In this document: positions 24,031 to 34,454 of the stretch, piece after piece
Position numbering within the stretch: the first letter of the stretch is position 1
Layout: each line of letters opens with the position of its first letter
NCBI RefSeq assembly: GCF_007655135.1
Contig: NC_045132.1
Location: forward strand, 11,346,001 to 11,410,000
DNA length: 64,000 nt
Origin: Punica granatum
Taxonomy: Eukaryota > Streptophyta > Magnoliopsida > Myrtales > Lythraceae
Direction: 5' to 3'
The notes under the pieces: generated by a model
Databases searched by the model: none
The model's input: the letters and a program-made list of their open reading frames with translations, nothing else
What the model was told of the DNA's origin: nothing
Translations under genes and position numbers: made by a program

Positions 24031-24560
24031 GACATGTGAGTTGTGCTAACCTTCGCGGGTAGACCACTTGCGGTCTTCACCTCTCCATGGCGAGACGTGC
24101 TATGACCAGGGGCCGTCCAGCCCGGCCACCCACCCGGTACGACATGTGAGTTGTGCTAACCTTCGCGGGTAGACCACTTGCGGTCTTCACCTCTCCATGG
24201 CGAGACGTGCTATGACCAGAGGCCGTCCAGCCCGGCCACCCACCCCGTACGACATGTGAGTTGTGCTAACCTTCGCGGGTAGACCACTTGCGGTCTTCAC
24301 CTCTCCATGGCGAGACGTGCTATGACCAGAGGCCGTCCAGCCCGGCCACCCACCCCGTACGACATGTGAGTTGTGCTAACCTTCGCGGGTAGACCACTTG
24401 CGGTCTTCACCTCTCCACGGCGAGACGTGCTATGACCAGAGGCTGTCCAGCCCGGCCACCCACCCCGCACGATAGGCGAGTCGTGCCCACTTTAGCGGGC
24501 AGGCCACTCGCGGCCTTCACCCTTCCTCCACAGCAAGACGAACTGTGGCCCGAGGGCCAA
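24031..24560 (+). repeat. Tandem repeat, 110-bp unit, four copies plus a degenerate fifth
   Basis: GACATGTGAGTTGTGC recurs at 24031, 24141, 24251 and 24361, an exact 110-bp spacing, with nearly identical units. A diverged fifth copy starts at 24471 (GATAGGCGAGTCGTGCCC). Each unit contains GACGTGCTATGACCAG and GTCCAGCCCGGCCACC. There is no spacer structure of the CRISPR kind; it is an internal minisatellite of the element. Confidence 0.95.
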
Positions 24561-25072
24561 TCAACCTTCCCAGGCGAAGTTAACCAACACTAACTTCTTC
24601 CTAATAGAGAGTGTCACTGCGTGATCGGACACACGTCCCTCTGCGTGACCCAGCGCATCTACCAGCGATCGAGCACGCCTCACACATGTCCAAGCATGTT
24701 CACACCAACTCATACATGCCTGCTCAACGTATCAATGCATGTCTCTCGGTGTGCTCGCACGACACCTACCAGGCCAGATCGCTTCCCTATACTCTTGCAT
24801 TGAAATGCTGAACGGTTCATGCTCCTTCATGGTTTTCTTTTCCCATTGCAGGAAATTCTCAACAAGAAGACAGCCTGAATACTAAGCGACCACAATTGAG
24901 ACAACAAACGTCTCCCATCCATCTAGCTCCTTGGGATTTCAACACTAAGTCCACATCCCTGCTCCATAGAGCAATACCGCAAGCAAATCGGCGTCACTGC
25001 ATTGCAGCGCCTTGCGCTATTCCTCAGCATTGACCTTTGCTCTTACATCTCTTGCATTTTCCTATCGAGCAT
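24561..25072 (+). other. Non-coding internal stretch with a possible 3' splice site
   Basis: I see no gene. At 24833-24851 a pyrimidine-rich run ends in CCCATTGCAG|G, a good plant 3' splice site by eye. It lies about where P has its possible acceptor ahead of gag. Nothing else stands out. Confidence 0.4.
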
Positions 25073-25215
25073 GCATTTACTGCATCGGACCTCAGTTCTG
25101 CATTTACTGCTTTCGGGCCTCGGCCCAGCATTTACTGCTTTTGGGCTTCGGCCCCGCATTTACTGCTTTCAGGTTTTGACGCCTCGCATTTACTGCTTTC
25201 AGGCTCATCTGAAAT
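25073..25215 (+). repeat. Minisatellite with GCATTTACTGC core, five copies of about 28 bp
   Basis: GCATTTACTGC begins at 25073, 25100, 25128, 25156 and 25186, followed in most copies by TTTCGGGCCTCGGCC or a variant. A related GCACTTTACTGCTTTC repeat occurs on the minus strand of element M at about 51175-51260. Confidence 0.85.
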
Positions 25216-26163
25216 CCAAAATCGACTTGGATACAAATTCATCCAAGCGATACTTCAAGGAGCAAGTCTAATCTTTCCACTACAAAGACAGAAAGTGACA
25301 GCTCCACAAACAGAGCATGACCCAACTCTCAATCGCAGACCAGCACGGTCATGCCTCCGATCAAGAATGGATCTCATCCACCTCCGTTGTGGTCATCGAC
25401 TAAACACTGGGGCAACACGCGCAGTTTTCTTTAAACTCTCTGTTGCTTTCATTCAAATGCATTCCCACAAATGGGCTCCCGACATGAACAAATCCTTCAA
25501 TGGAGCATTAGGACAGTCTCGAAGACGCCCTATCAGTTCTGTTGGACCTGTTCGACTCACCTGTCCTCGTGGGACTCGGCTTCTCGAGCCTTCCCTAGGA
25601 CGGCTGCGCATGCCTACTCGCAATTAGGGAAAACATGCTTATGTGACCTCAGTCATGGTCTAACCACTCCAGAGTGGTGATGACTACATTCCCGGAAACA
25701 AATGTCATCCACACGCGACACCCCATGGGTCGTGTGCGGGACAAAAGGGATTTTCCCATGGGTCCACCCCATATTTCTTACCGCATACTCCACCGCACAA
25801 TCGCCTAACACACTATCTTCTTTGTCATCTTTTACAGGGACACGCCGGTCACAGGCGAAGAATGATGCACAGGCTCACGCCTTTCCGAGAACTCCTCTCG
25901 AGCCTCCTCCCTTATACTTTGACAGGGAAGGGACTCGGCACGGAGGTACCCCCTACAAAGCTAAAGACAAAAACAACTGAGCGAGCCTTATGCCATCAAC
26001 GCAACGATTTCAGTTGACATTGACGACATGAGACGGCCAGGGGCGACAGTTGCACAAACCGCCCACCACGAGTCACATCGACGATAAAAGACCAGAGCAT
26101 TCGCGTTCAACACTTGCACCGAGACCACCTCGGACATTATCCACCCACGAAAAACATTTCCAA
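25216..26163 (+). other. Internal stretch without recognisable genes
   Basis: Short open frames exist, the longest being the end of a 196-codon run over the minisatellite. They show no domain, no compositional bias towards coding, and no match to gag or pol motifs that I can see. Confidence 0.6.
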
Positions 26164-26328
26164 GCGACGTACACTGGGGCATCCCCGGTTGAAGTTCGCA
26201 CTAGCACAACTTTTCCGAGCGACGTACACTGGGGCATCCCCGGTTGAAGTTCGCGCCAACACAACCTCGGCAAGCGACGTACACTGGGCCTCCCTGGTTG
26301 AAGTTCGCCCCGAGGTCGCCATCGTGGG
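26164..26328 (+). repeat. Tandem repeat, 55-bp unit, three copies
   Basis: GCGACGTACACTGGG starts at 26164, 26219 and 26274, an exact 55-bp period, each followed by a CCCCGGTTGAAGTTCGC-like segment. The third copy is more diverged. Confidence 0.9.
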
Positions 26329-26703
26329 TCACTCCAGCAAGTGACGTTGGAACGCTCCTGGTCATTTACATTAAGTCCAGGCCTCCTCCACAACAAGCAT
26401 CAAGACAACTCCGGCCACTGATTCCCTAGGGCAAATTTGTATTTTCCTTCTAGACAATAGGGGAATTCACCTGAAGAGATTGCAAGGGAAAATGACACGA
26501 AGTTCAACTTTCGAGTGCACGGGAGTCAAACTTCCAAGAAAGCCGGTCCTCACAAAATAGGGCTAGCAACACATAATGAGTCTCCACGAGGCGAAGCACA
26601 CCAAAGTGGCCTCGGCGATACAAAGTCGAGGAGTTTCAAACAAAGACACGGGGCACCAAAACAAACCCCAGCTGCAAGAAAAAAAAAAACAGAGCGAAAA
26701 GAA
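26329..26703 (+). other. Internal stretch without recognisable features
   Basis: I see no domain, repeat or RNA gene. A short run of A lies near 26681-26692. Confidence 0.5.
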
Positions 26704-26756
26704 GCGGGAAAAACCCGCCAATGAAGAGAGAGAGAAAAGATGCAGGAAAAACCTGC
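26704..26756 (+). other. Pair of small hairpins with a compensatory base change
   Basis: GCGGG-AAAAA-CCCGC at 26704-26718 and GCAGG-AAAAA-CCTGC at 26742-26756, each followed by CAATGA. The middle pair changes from G-C to A-T on both sides together. The spacing is 38 bp. Confidence 0.7.
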
Positions 26757-26946
26757 CAATGACCAAAACAAAGCACCGCCGAGATTTAAAACTCCGACGC
26801 CGCCAATCCTGAGAAATCAACAAACCCCGACAAAAGGGGAGCAGCAGACACAACTCCTCGACGGAGACAGAAAACAATGCATTTGGAGGTTGAATCCTTC
26901 GAACCCTTCGCCCTTGCAAACTCGAGAGATAAAATAATCGAGCCCG

Positions 26947-27110
26947 CTAGGTCGAAAACCCCCTTTTGGGGTGACCTAGGCAAAAGCTAGGGTAAAAGAG
27001 AAGCACGACCGAAAACCCTTTGGGGAGGTCGTGGCAAAAGGAGAGCTCTTCCCCTTTAGGTTGAGAGGTGCGGCCCCGAGGTGGGTGACCGTAGCAAAAG
27101 GAGAGCAAAA
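26947..27110 (+). other. 3' hairpin array with (G)GCAAAAG tails
   Basis: Hairpin 1: CTAGGTC (26947-26953) pairs with GACCTAG (26973-26979), with an inner CCCC/GGGG pairing; GCAAAAG overlaps and follows the stem end. Hairpin 2: CACGACC (27004-27010) pairs with GGTCGTG (27027-27033), with an inner CCC-TTT-GGG; GGCAAAAGGAGAG overlaps its end. A third, weaker copy ends in GCAAAAGGAGAG near 27096-27107. The stems differ in sequence but keep pairing. Element M has the same array at 51850-52103 on its own strand. It lies where the 3' untranslated region would be. Confidence 0.75.
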
Positions 27111-28040
27111 CGAGAGATAAATAAAATTGCCCCCTAGTCTCTCTCACACATCGTGTGGACAAGGGATCCCCAAGGGAAGTGGCCAGTTTATCTATTCCAA
27201 CACGATCCCCGATCGGCTCTCCAATACCATTCAACCGTCCAAGAGGGAACCTTCCTCAAGCACAGTGGGTAACTGAATACGCCGTCCAAGCAGTTCAGTA
27301 CAACCTACACAACAGAAGGACGAAGAAAAATGGGGGTACATCTCATTGCAGGAGTGAACCCGTGTATCCTTTTAGCCTGCGGGCAACGTGCTTCCCAAGC
27401 TTCTCTTTTCACTTTGTCTTTGCATAACTCCGAATGGGTCACAGCCACCCTTCAACAGGCTATCACAGAGCCAAAATCCCAGACATTCCTCTCCGAGAGT
27501 CTAGTCATAACGCTTTGGAAATGGTCAGACCGAGTCTGACCAAATCTGAATAGAAATCCCCAAGCGGGTTGCAAATGCAGCCGCCCTACTGTACCCTATT
27601 GAGAAGGGTTCAAAGCCGACGGGCGCGTCGAACAAACGATGATAGAATTGCTAGGGCACGTCGGGGAAGTCTCGATATGCCCAATACATAGCTAACGGGA
27701 GCCCCTGGAGGCCTCGCATCTAGGCCTCCGAGAACGGGATACCTACTTATACTGTCAAAGCAAAAATCTTCATGGGTTGTTTAGGTGACCCAAACTGAAG
27801 ATCTGCGTGTCGCAACAACATTTTCATGCTTACCTGTGTCCATTACTTGTTAGTAATTTCTAACATGATTTACTAGTAATGTCAGATCAAGGTACTGCAA
27901 ACAGCATGAACTACGACAGACTCTGATTCCTAGTTCCACGGGATACGTAGGCGCTCTGTCTTAGAGCTCGGTCTCGCAATACAAGACGCCGACTTTTGGC
28001 GAACTTCTTGCAGGTCAAAGCATGACCGCCCAAGCAGCAG
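27111..28040 (+). other. Internal 3' stretch up to the truncated LTR
   Basis: No gene is recognised. The junction at 28040/28041 passes from internal sequence straight into LTR position 345, so the polypurine tract and the first 344 bp of the 3' LTR are missing. Confidence 0.6.
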
Positions 28041-31000
28041 AAGGCATTTTGCAAATCATCTGCTCTATACAGAACAACTTTCTGTATACAGACAACTTTT
28101 CAGTGGAAGTCCAAAATGCCGATTTCTCGAAGAGAAGTTAATTCCAAATATCAGATGCGGCCATGCCCCTCAATCATACAGAGCACGAGCAATGCTTCAT
28201 ATTGTCTTTTAGAAGCCATACAGACACTCTGAATGACTTCCGAATGACAAAACGGGCATACCCTTCTTCGGAAGAGCGTAACCGGAGACTGGTCTGATGG
28301 AATTACGGCAAACGAAGTTCACACTACATTGCCCTGAAAACTCCAGCGGACATTCGCAATTGGGCAAAACAGACAGCAAAACCCTTCACGGTTTCCTGAG
28401 TAACCTCCGAGGGGCACAAAAGGCCATTTTCAGTGAAAATCCATATCCGGAGGTCCTCTTTGGGGAAACTTGACGCCGGATGCTTACCTTACACAATGCT
28501 ATGCAGCTTCTCAAGGCTCAATGTGGAATTGTCGGAATGAATCACACAACTCATCTAGACCCCTCGAGCAGTGCTTTAAAGTCTCAGATGCACTTTTCAT
28601 ATCCTTAGAGGCCCAATCTCAGCAAACAGAGATCGCAGTAATCTCCGGATCTCCCAAGAAACTCAGAAAGTAATCTGAGAAATCCAGTTTCGGCCTCCTA
28701 GGACATCTCCGGCTCCATATTTGTATTTACCGGCTTAAGGGACAAGGGCCCACGTAATTTGACAATTTATGTCAAAATGACGGACGTGGGATGCAGATAC
28801 AAGATATGCTGTCAGAAGTGGGTAACCTCGCTCTGAATGCATAAAAGGAGCAAAACCGGCTTCCAAGCCTCATACAGACATTTGGCAATTTCTCACGGAA
28901 AATGCCAATCTCGGACTCATTAAATCCATTTCCTCGCGTATATCGATAATTCGACGTTCAATTCAAATCACGAACTTCGAATGCGCGATCAATCGAGACC
29001 CGTTTCCCGGTTTCTCCTCTTCGGTCGTGGGACCCACGGGCTATTCAAGATGAGTCACCCTTTACTCTAGAAGCTTCTTCTTCTTCTTCAATGCAAGAAG
29101 CCAACTTGCACTCTTGCTTGAAAATATCCAAGAGTTTGAAGACAACACTCAAGCCTCCATCAATGCTCATCAATGCTCATCAATGTCTTATCTCTTCTTC
29201 ATTAATGCAATGGAAGAGGATGAGGCTTGATATTTTCTAAGCATGGGGGTTAAGAGCACATGCTTTTGCTAATTGTGTCATTAGCTTTGCCTATAAATGG
29301 CCCAAAAGTGATTAAGATAATCACTTCTCCTCTTACACACTCTCTCCAACCTTTTTCTTTCAAGAAATCCTCTCAAACTCCATAGCCAAGAACACTCAAG
29401 AACCAGAAAACTTCAGCACTTAGAAGGAAGAGAAAAGAAAACCGAAAAGATCAAAAGAGAGCCTTGAGTTCTTAAGTCGGAAGCTGATGTTCATCATCCC
29501 GACATAAGCTCAAAATTTCTCAAACTTCATATCCCACTCATTTTGGACCCATGGAGTTCATTGGTGAAATTGGTTTTTCCATTTTGGACCCATGCGCGCC
29601 TCCCGTGCATTCCAGCCGCATTCCCCGTGCACCTAGCTCCCCGAACGTGCATCCTTTGCACCCGAGCATCCTTCCAAGCGTTCAACCGAGTCACCCGACT
29701 CTCGAACACTTCCTCGACTCTTTCCTCGTATCCCGAGGCTAGGTAAATCACTCTTGACTTAGAGGAGTTAGGGCTTTTTATATTTTTGCATGGCTATGGA
29801 GTAGTATGGTATTTTATGCATACTTAACTTGCAAGACTTAACTTTTATGCAATTTTATGTTATATTATGCATGTGTATTACGTTATAACTTGCTAGCATG
29901 TCGGAAAAAGGTTTGGATTGTTGTTTGGAAGACCATCCTGATCCGGAAATGGCAAGTGAGCTCACGGCCAGTCTCTAAATGGGATGGCCGAGACGAGTTG
30001 AGTTGCTCTTTTCGGGTTAAGATTGGTCTCCTTAGCCCGATCCAAGTTATTTTCCGAGTTTATTTTGTTGTTCTTGCATGCATGAAGCCGGTATTATTTT
30101 ATCGATTCCTTAAATAACATGTTTGTGAATGTTTGCATGTTTAAATGAGTTAATCAAAGCATGGTAATACCGGCTTTTGTCAAAACGTGTTATTCATGAT
30201 GTTTGATGTTTGAGCATGCGAAAAATGATTAAACCAAGACAAGGAAATTCTTTGTGATTTGAATCGAGCCATGAGAGTATTCGGCCATCTTTGACAAGGT
30301 GAAGCCGAGGGCTTCTTGGCCCTTTTTGGATCAAGAATGATTTCCTTATTTCGAGTTTAATTCATTTCTCGGATTGTACGAAAGTGTAATTTCGATATTT
30401 CCACGATTCCCAGGTTAAAACATCGATTACATGTCTTTTCTAACAAAACATGCATGGATTCAGGTATCGTTGACTCATTCGGGTCCATTCGGTTACGAGG
30501 GTAGTTTCGGTCATTGGACCAAATATCCTCGATCCTTACGGATTCGTGTTGGTCGCCGAATCACGAATCGTTTTCACAATTAAAGTATTCGGCAATAACC
30601 TTAAGCATTAATTCCACGAACGGGTTAATCGGGACGTTCACACGGTTAATTCATTCCATTTAAATAACTTTGCACGAATTGGACATTAATTTGTAACTCG
30701 CGTCGACGAATTACAAAACGGTGTTAATGCCCTTTTCAAAACCCTCATACTTTCAAATCCTTATTGTGTTGTTCTCCTTTTCTGAAAACAAATTTTCAAA
30801 TCAAGGGCAAGAACATCATTTCGTGATTCGCCGACATCCTAGCGCAGTTTAAGATGTCAGTTGGGTATTCTGTATCAAAATACAGTTATCGGACTAATCA
30901 TTTCACTCGACTTAACCAAATCCTAGAAAATGGTTAGGCGGAACTCTAGATTCCAAATCTAGAGTCAAAATACAAGTTTGGATCAATTCAGTGGTAATTC

Positions 31001-32112
31001 AGTGTCACAACACCGAATCACTATAAAAGCAATCCACACACATGAGATTTGACTCTCTTTGTCAAGTTCTCAAACCAAAGCCAAATGCTAAAACATTGGC
31101 ACGTGCTTGTTTGTCTAGGGTAGGATTTGCATGCCAAAATACCCCGGATCAATAAACTTGTTAAAACACGCACACTCGACAATAACAAACACCTTGTCTG
31201 TTATTAACATGTTGCGTGTTATCTTTCCGCACCTGTTTGCCATGCGGGTCGAGCCTGATCCCTAGGCCGAATAATATTAGGGTTCAACACCCTAATCATC
31301 GATCACAGGGTCCAACGCCCAATCAACACTCACAGGGTCCAACGCCCTATTCAGTGAGCGCGTCCATTGAATTTCATTTCTTCGGTCTTTTCCCTAAACT
31401 CACGGTGAGTTAGAGTGGAATAATAACCGAATGCGAGTCGACTGGAATTCGGCCATTTGTAATTTGTATTTATTGTTTTCGAGAGCATTGTAAGGATTTT
31501 ATTTTGTACATTTATTCTGTAAGAATTGCAGTCGGTGAGCGAGCGGTCCGAGAGTCGAATTAATCGAATCGGTTTAATGCTTCCCAGATACAAGTAAATC
31601 CAGGAACTCGCGGTTATGGTTCACGCAGGGATTCAACCTCCATGGTTCGATGAACTGTAACGCAAGATTGTGAACCAATTCCCCGACACACGGGTTTACT
31701 TCTCTCTCAGCTTCTCCACCGACATCGTTTAATTCATCGAAGTTACGGTGTCAAAACGTGTGAGCCGAGTGCAGCCTAATTCATGCGGTAAATAAAACAA
31801 AAATGCAAGCCTAGCAAACCAGAGTACCGAAAGGGCGTGCGGGATATAGGCCCGCACGTAACATGAACCCCCGAACACAGATTTTCCGGTTCCGCACAGA
31901 TCAATGCCTTAATGACAAACTAGGTGTTCCATACCCCTAGACTCGGGTAACTTATCCGCCCTCGATCTATGGGTCGTAAAATGATAAGTGGCGACTCCTT
32001 CTCTCACGCGTGTCCGTCACGCGTCCCCACGGGAAGGTGGACACTCCCAAGCCGCGCGATCCAAAAGCGCGCTATGCGGGCCCCGACGAGAGTCCACATT
32101 CGGGTCCGTACA
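28041..32112 (+). repeat. 3' LTR of the coding-less element, 5'-truncated
   Basis: It matches 18991-23325 of the 5' LTR with few differences by eye. It lacks the LTR's first 344 bp and the GC-rich tract, but ends correctly in GTACA next to the ATGAG duplication. A 3' LTR without its start could not template a full 5' LTR, so this deletion must postdate insertion. Confidence 0.88.
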
Positions 32113-32117
32113 ATGAG
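32113..32117. other. Right copy of the target-site duplication ATGAG
   Basis: Identical to 18642-18646. E4 RT sequence continues from here (ATGAGTATATCATC, as in the uninterrupted units). Confidence 0.95.
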
Positions 32118-32846
32118 TATATCATCAAAGTAGACAACCACAAATCCACCTATAAATGCACGCAAAACATGATTCATAAGTCGCATAAAAGTGCCTGGAG
32201 CATTAGTCAAACCAAAAGGCATAACTAACCATTCATACAAACCGTATTTTGTTTTAAAGGCAGTTTTCCATTCATTTCCTTCTTTCATTCTAATCGGATG
32301 ATAACCACTCTTTAAATCAATTTTAGAAAATACACAAGAACCATGTAGCTCATCTAACATATCATCTAAGCGAGGAATAGGATGACGATACTTTACCGTT
32401 ATGTTGTTGATTGCTCGGCAATCAACGCACATTCTCCACGTCCCATCCTTCTTAGGTACAAGTATAACCGGAACGGCGCATGGACTCATGCTTTCCCTCA
32501 CGTACCCTTTCTCCAACAACTCACTTACTTGCCGTTGAAGCTCCTTTGTCTCCTCAGGATTGCTCCTATAAGCTGGTCGGTTTGGAATTGTCGCACCGGG
32601 AAGAAAATCAATTTGATGTTCAATCCCTCGGATTGGAGGTAACCCATGTGGTGTTTCCTCGGGAAAGACATCCTCATACTCCAGCAAAAGAGAAACAACA
32701 GAACTAGGCAGAGCGATATCAAGTTTTTTAGTATTGAAAAATGCCTCTTTGTACAAAAGTACTATCATCGGATGATTTAAAAACATTGTTTGCCTAATTT
32801 CTCCCATTTTTGCATAAAAATTCTTTTTTTTCTCTCTGATTTTCAC
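32113..32846 (-). pseudogene. E4 reverse transcriptase, N-terminal part
   Basis: It contains the RT start, the catalytic Asp region ([11 protein letters not shown]) and the YFDD box close to the break at 32113. The frame opens upstream of RT at the charged linker (near 32846), just after the protease frame ends in a private TGA. The open frame that continues below 32113 is LTR sequence and not RT. Confidence 0.85.
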
Positions 32847-33478
32847 TCAATGGCCGAATTTTGATTTTCTTTTTCACTCTCATTTTTCTCGGCCTCTCTC
32901 TGATTTTCACTCCTTTTCTTCTGTTCACTCTCTTTCTTTTGATCACTCTCCTTTTGCAATCTCACTTGATCCTCATACACTTGCTGCGGAGTCAATGGTA
33001 CAAGAGTGATTGATCGTTGATTAAGTACAAAGGAGTATTTGTTCGTAAAGCCATCATGCTTCACACGCCTATCAAATTGCCATGGACGTCCAAGCAACAA
33101 ATGTCTCGCTTGCATCGGTACTACATCACACAACACTTCATCTTCGCTTTTACCGATTCGAAATGCAACTAACACCTGCTTGTCCACCCTTATTTCACCG
33201 CTATCATTTAACCATTGCAATTTGTATGGCTTGGGGTGCTTCGGCATGGGTAGTCCCGATTTTTCCACCATTGTTATGCTTGCGACATTAGTACAACTAC
33301 CATCATCAATAATCACACTACATACCTTGTCTTTGATGTAGCACCTAGTGTGAAAGATGTTCTCCCGCTGTATTTCTTCAACTCCTTTTATTTGCAAGCT
33401 CAATGCTCTCCTTGCCACCAATGTTAATGCATCTGGAGCTAAATATTCCTCCTCGGGAACGTCCTCCAATGGGGGCAT
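32843..33478 (-). pseudogene. E4 gag C-terminus, protease and linker
   Basis: The stretch is 211 codons. It runs from MPPLEDVPEEE through RRALSLQIKGVEE (Gln where E1-E3 have TAA) into the protease motif DDGSCTNV and the Lys/Glu linker. It shows the gag-protease junction in one frame. Confidence 0.85.
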
Positions 33479-33561
33479 GTCATCGGGATCACTCTTTTTG
33501 GAACGATGAGAATTTCATCTAATATCTACCCAAGTTATTGTCTTCCCGATTCCGATCTTCT

Positions 33562-33873
33562 CTAAAACCGCCCTCCATGTTTCCTATTACTAACAACTGA
33601 ATCTCGATCATCTTCATCAAAACCAGCCCCATAATTCTCTTCATCTTCAACCCTCACTTCCCTCGGTTGAACTATTTCCTTCCTACATGCATTAAGAGCG
33701 TTTTGTGGCTGCTCCACACGTTTATTCTCCATCAGATCTATCCGATCATGAAACTGCTCAAACTCCAACCTCATCACACGCCTCATCTCACTCATCATGG
33801 CCTCTATAAGTATTTTCGAATCAGCCAATTCCGTAGCACCTTCAAAAATACTCTTAGCACTGTTGTGAGACAT
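33562..33873 (-). pseudogene. E4 gag N-terminal remnant
   Basis: MSHNSAKSIFEG start with the undamaged ENKRVEQ continuation (no frameshift at the site lost in E1-E3). The frame is lost by indels near 33490-33560. Capsid is absent here too. Confidence 0.75.
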
Positions 33874-34440
33874 GATTGCTGCAAAATAAAGTTAGAAAAA
33901 CAATGGACCTCACAATTCTCTCCCTTATGTGTTTACACTCAAGAATGTGAATCACTCTACACTCGTGTTTTCACTCAACAAAATATGTGGCTTTTAACCC
34001 TCTAATGTTCTCATCGCTCTTGCCTTTTTCCACTCGACAGTTCTCTTTCAGTTCTTTTGGAACTAAACAAACAACTCCAAATTTTCCAGCCACAATTCAC
34101 CAAGAACTCATCAAGGAAAATTAATGATCAAAGGAAATTTCAGGAAGAAAAGAAGCAAGAGAAAAGGCAACCAGAATGAAGTATATCAGAATGTTATATG
34201 AAATTCTGGAATCAGAATCAATGTAGATCACAAAGAAAGGGAAATAACAACTTTAGAATGGTCTGAGGTACAAAATTTGGATCAAATTGACAATGATGTC
34301 TTCTTTCTTTTCTTTCGATCTTTTTTTTTTCAGCTCTTTTTTTTTTCTAGTAATAATCCACAAAGAACAAACTCGATGAAGCGAAACTCAGCAAATTGAA
34401 ACAAAAAAAAGGATAGGATGAACCCGATTTGGAGCCTGAT

Positions 34441-34452
34441 GCTCTGATACCA
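34441..34452 (-). other. Primer-binding site of E4
   Basis: An exact TGGTATCAGAGC on the minus strand, two bases from LTR-e. Confidence 0.9.
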
Positions 34453-34454
34453 AA

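Larger units (their letters stand above)
18647..32112 (+). mobile_element. Coding-less LTR element (large retrotransposon derivative) of Tat/Ogre type
   Basis: It is 13,466 bp, starts TGTCAGC, ends GTACA, and is flanked by ATGAG on both sides. It has a 5' LTR 18647-23325, an internal region 23326-28040 and a 5'-truncated 3' LTR 28041-32112. The internal region holds a tRNA-Arg primer site, a leader and several tandem repeats, but no gag, protease, RT, RNase H or integrase that I can find. Its leader, primer site and LTR ends match element P, and its 3' hairpins match element M. It is most likely a non-autonomous derivative. The strand is that of the primer site. Confidence 0.85.

Noticed and set aside
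24031..24560. CRISPR-like array
   Set aside because: Units are contiguous 110-bp tandem copies without unique spacers, in plant retroelement sequence.
25037..25627. 196-codon open frame as a gene
   Set aside because: Its first third is the GCATTTACTGC minisatellite, the rest has no domain, and other frames are similarly open.
32004..32112. C-terminal extension of the E4 RT frame
   Set aside because: It is antisense LTR sequence of the coding-less element read through the insertion point.
28041..32112. Solo LTR
   Set aside because: It is paired with 18647-23325 and the two ends share one target duplication, so it is the 3' LTR of one element.
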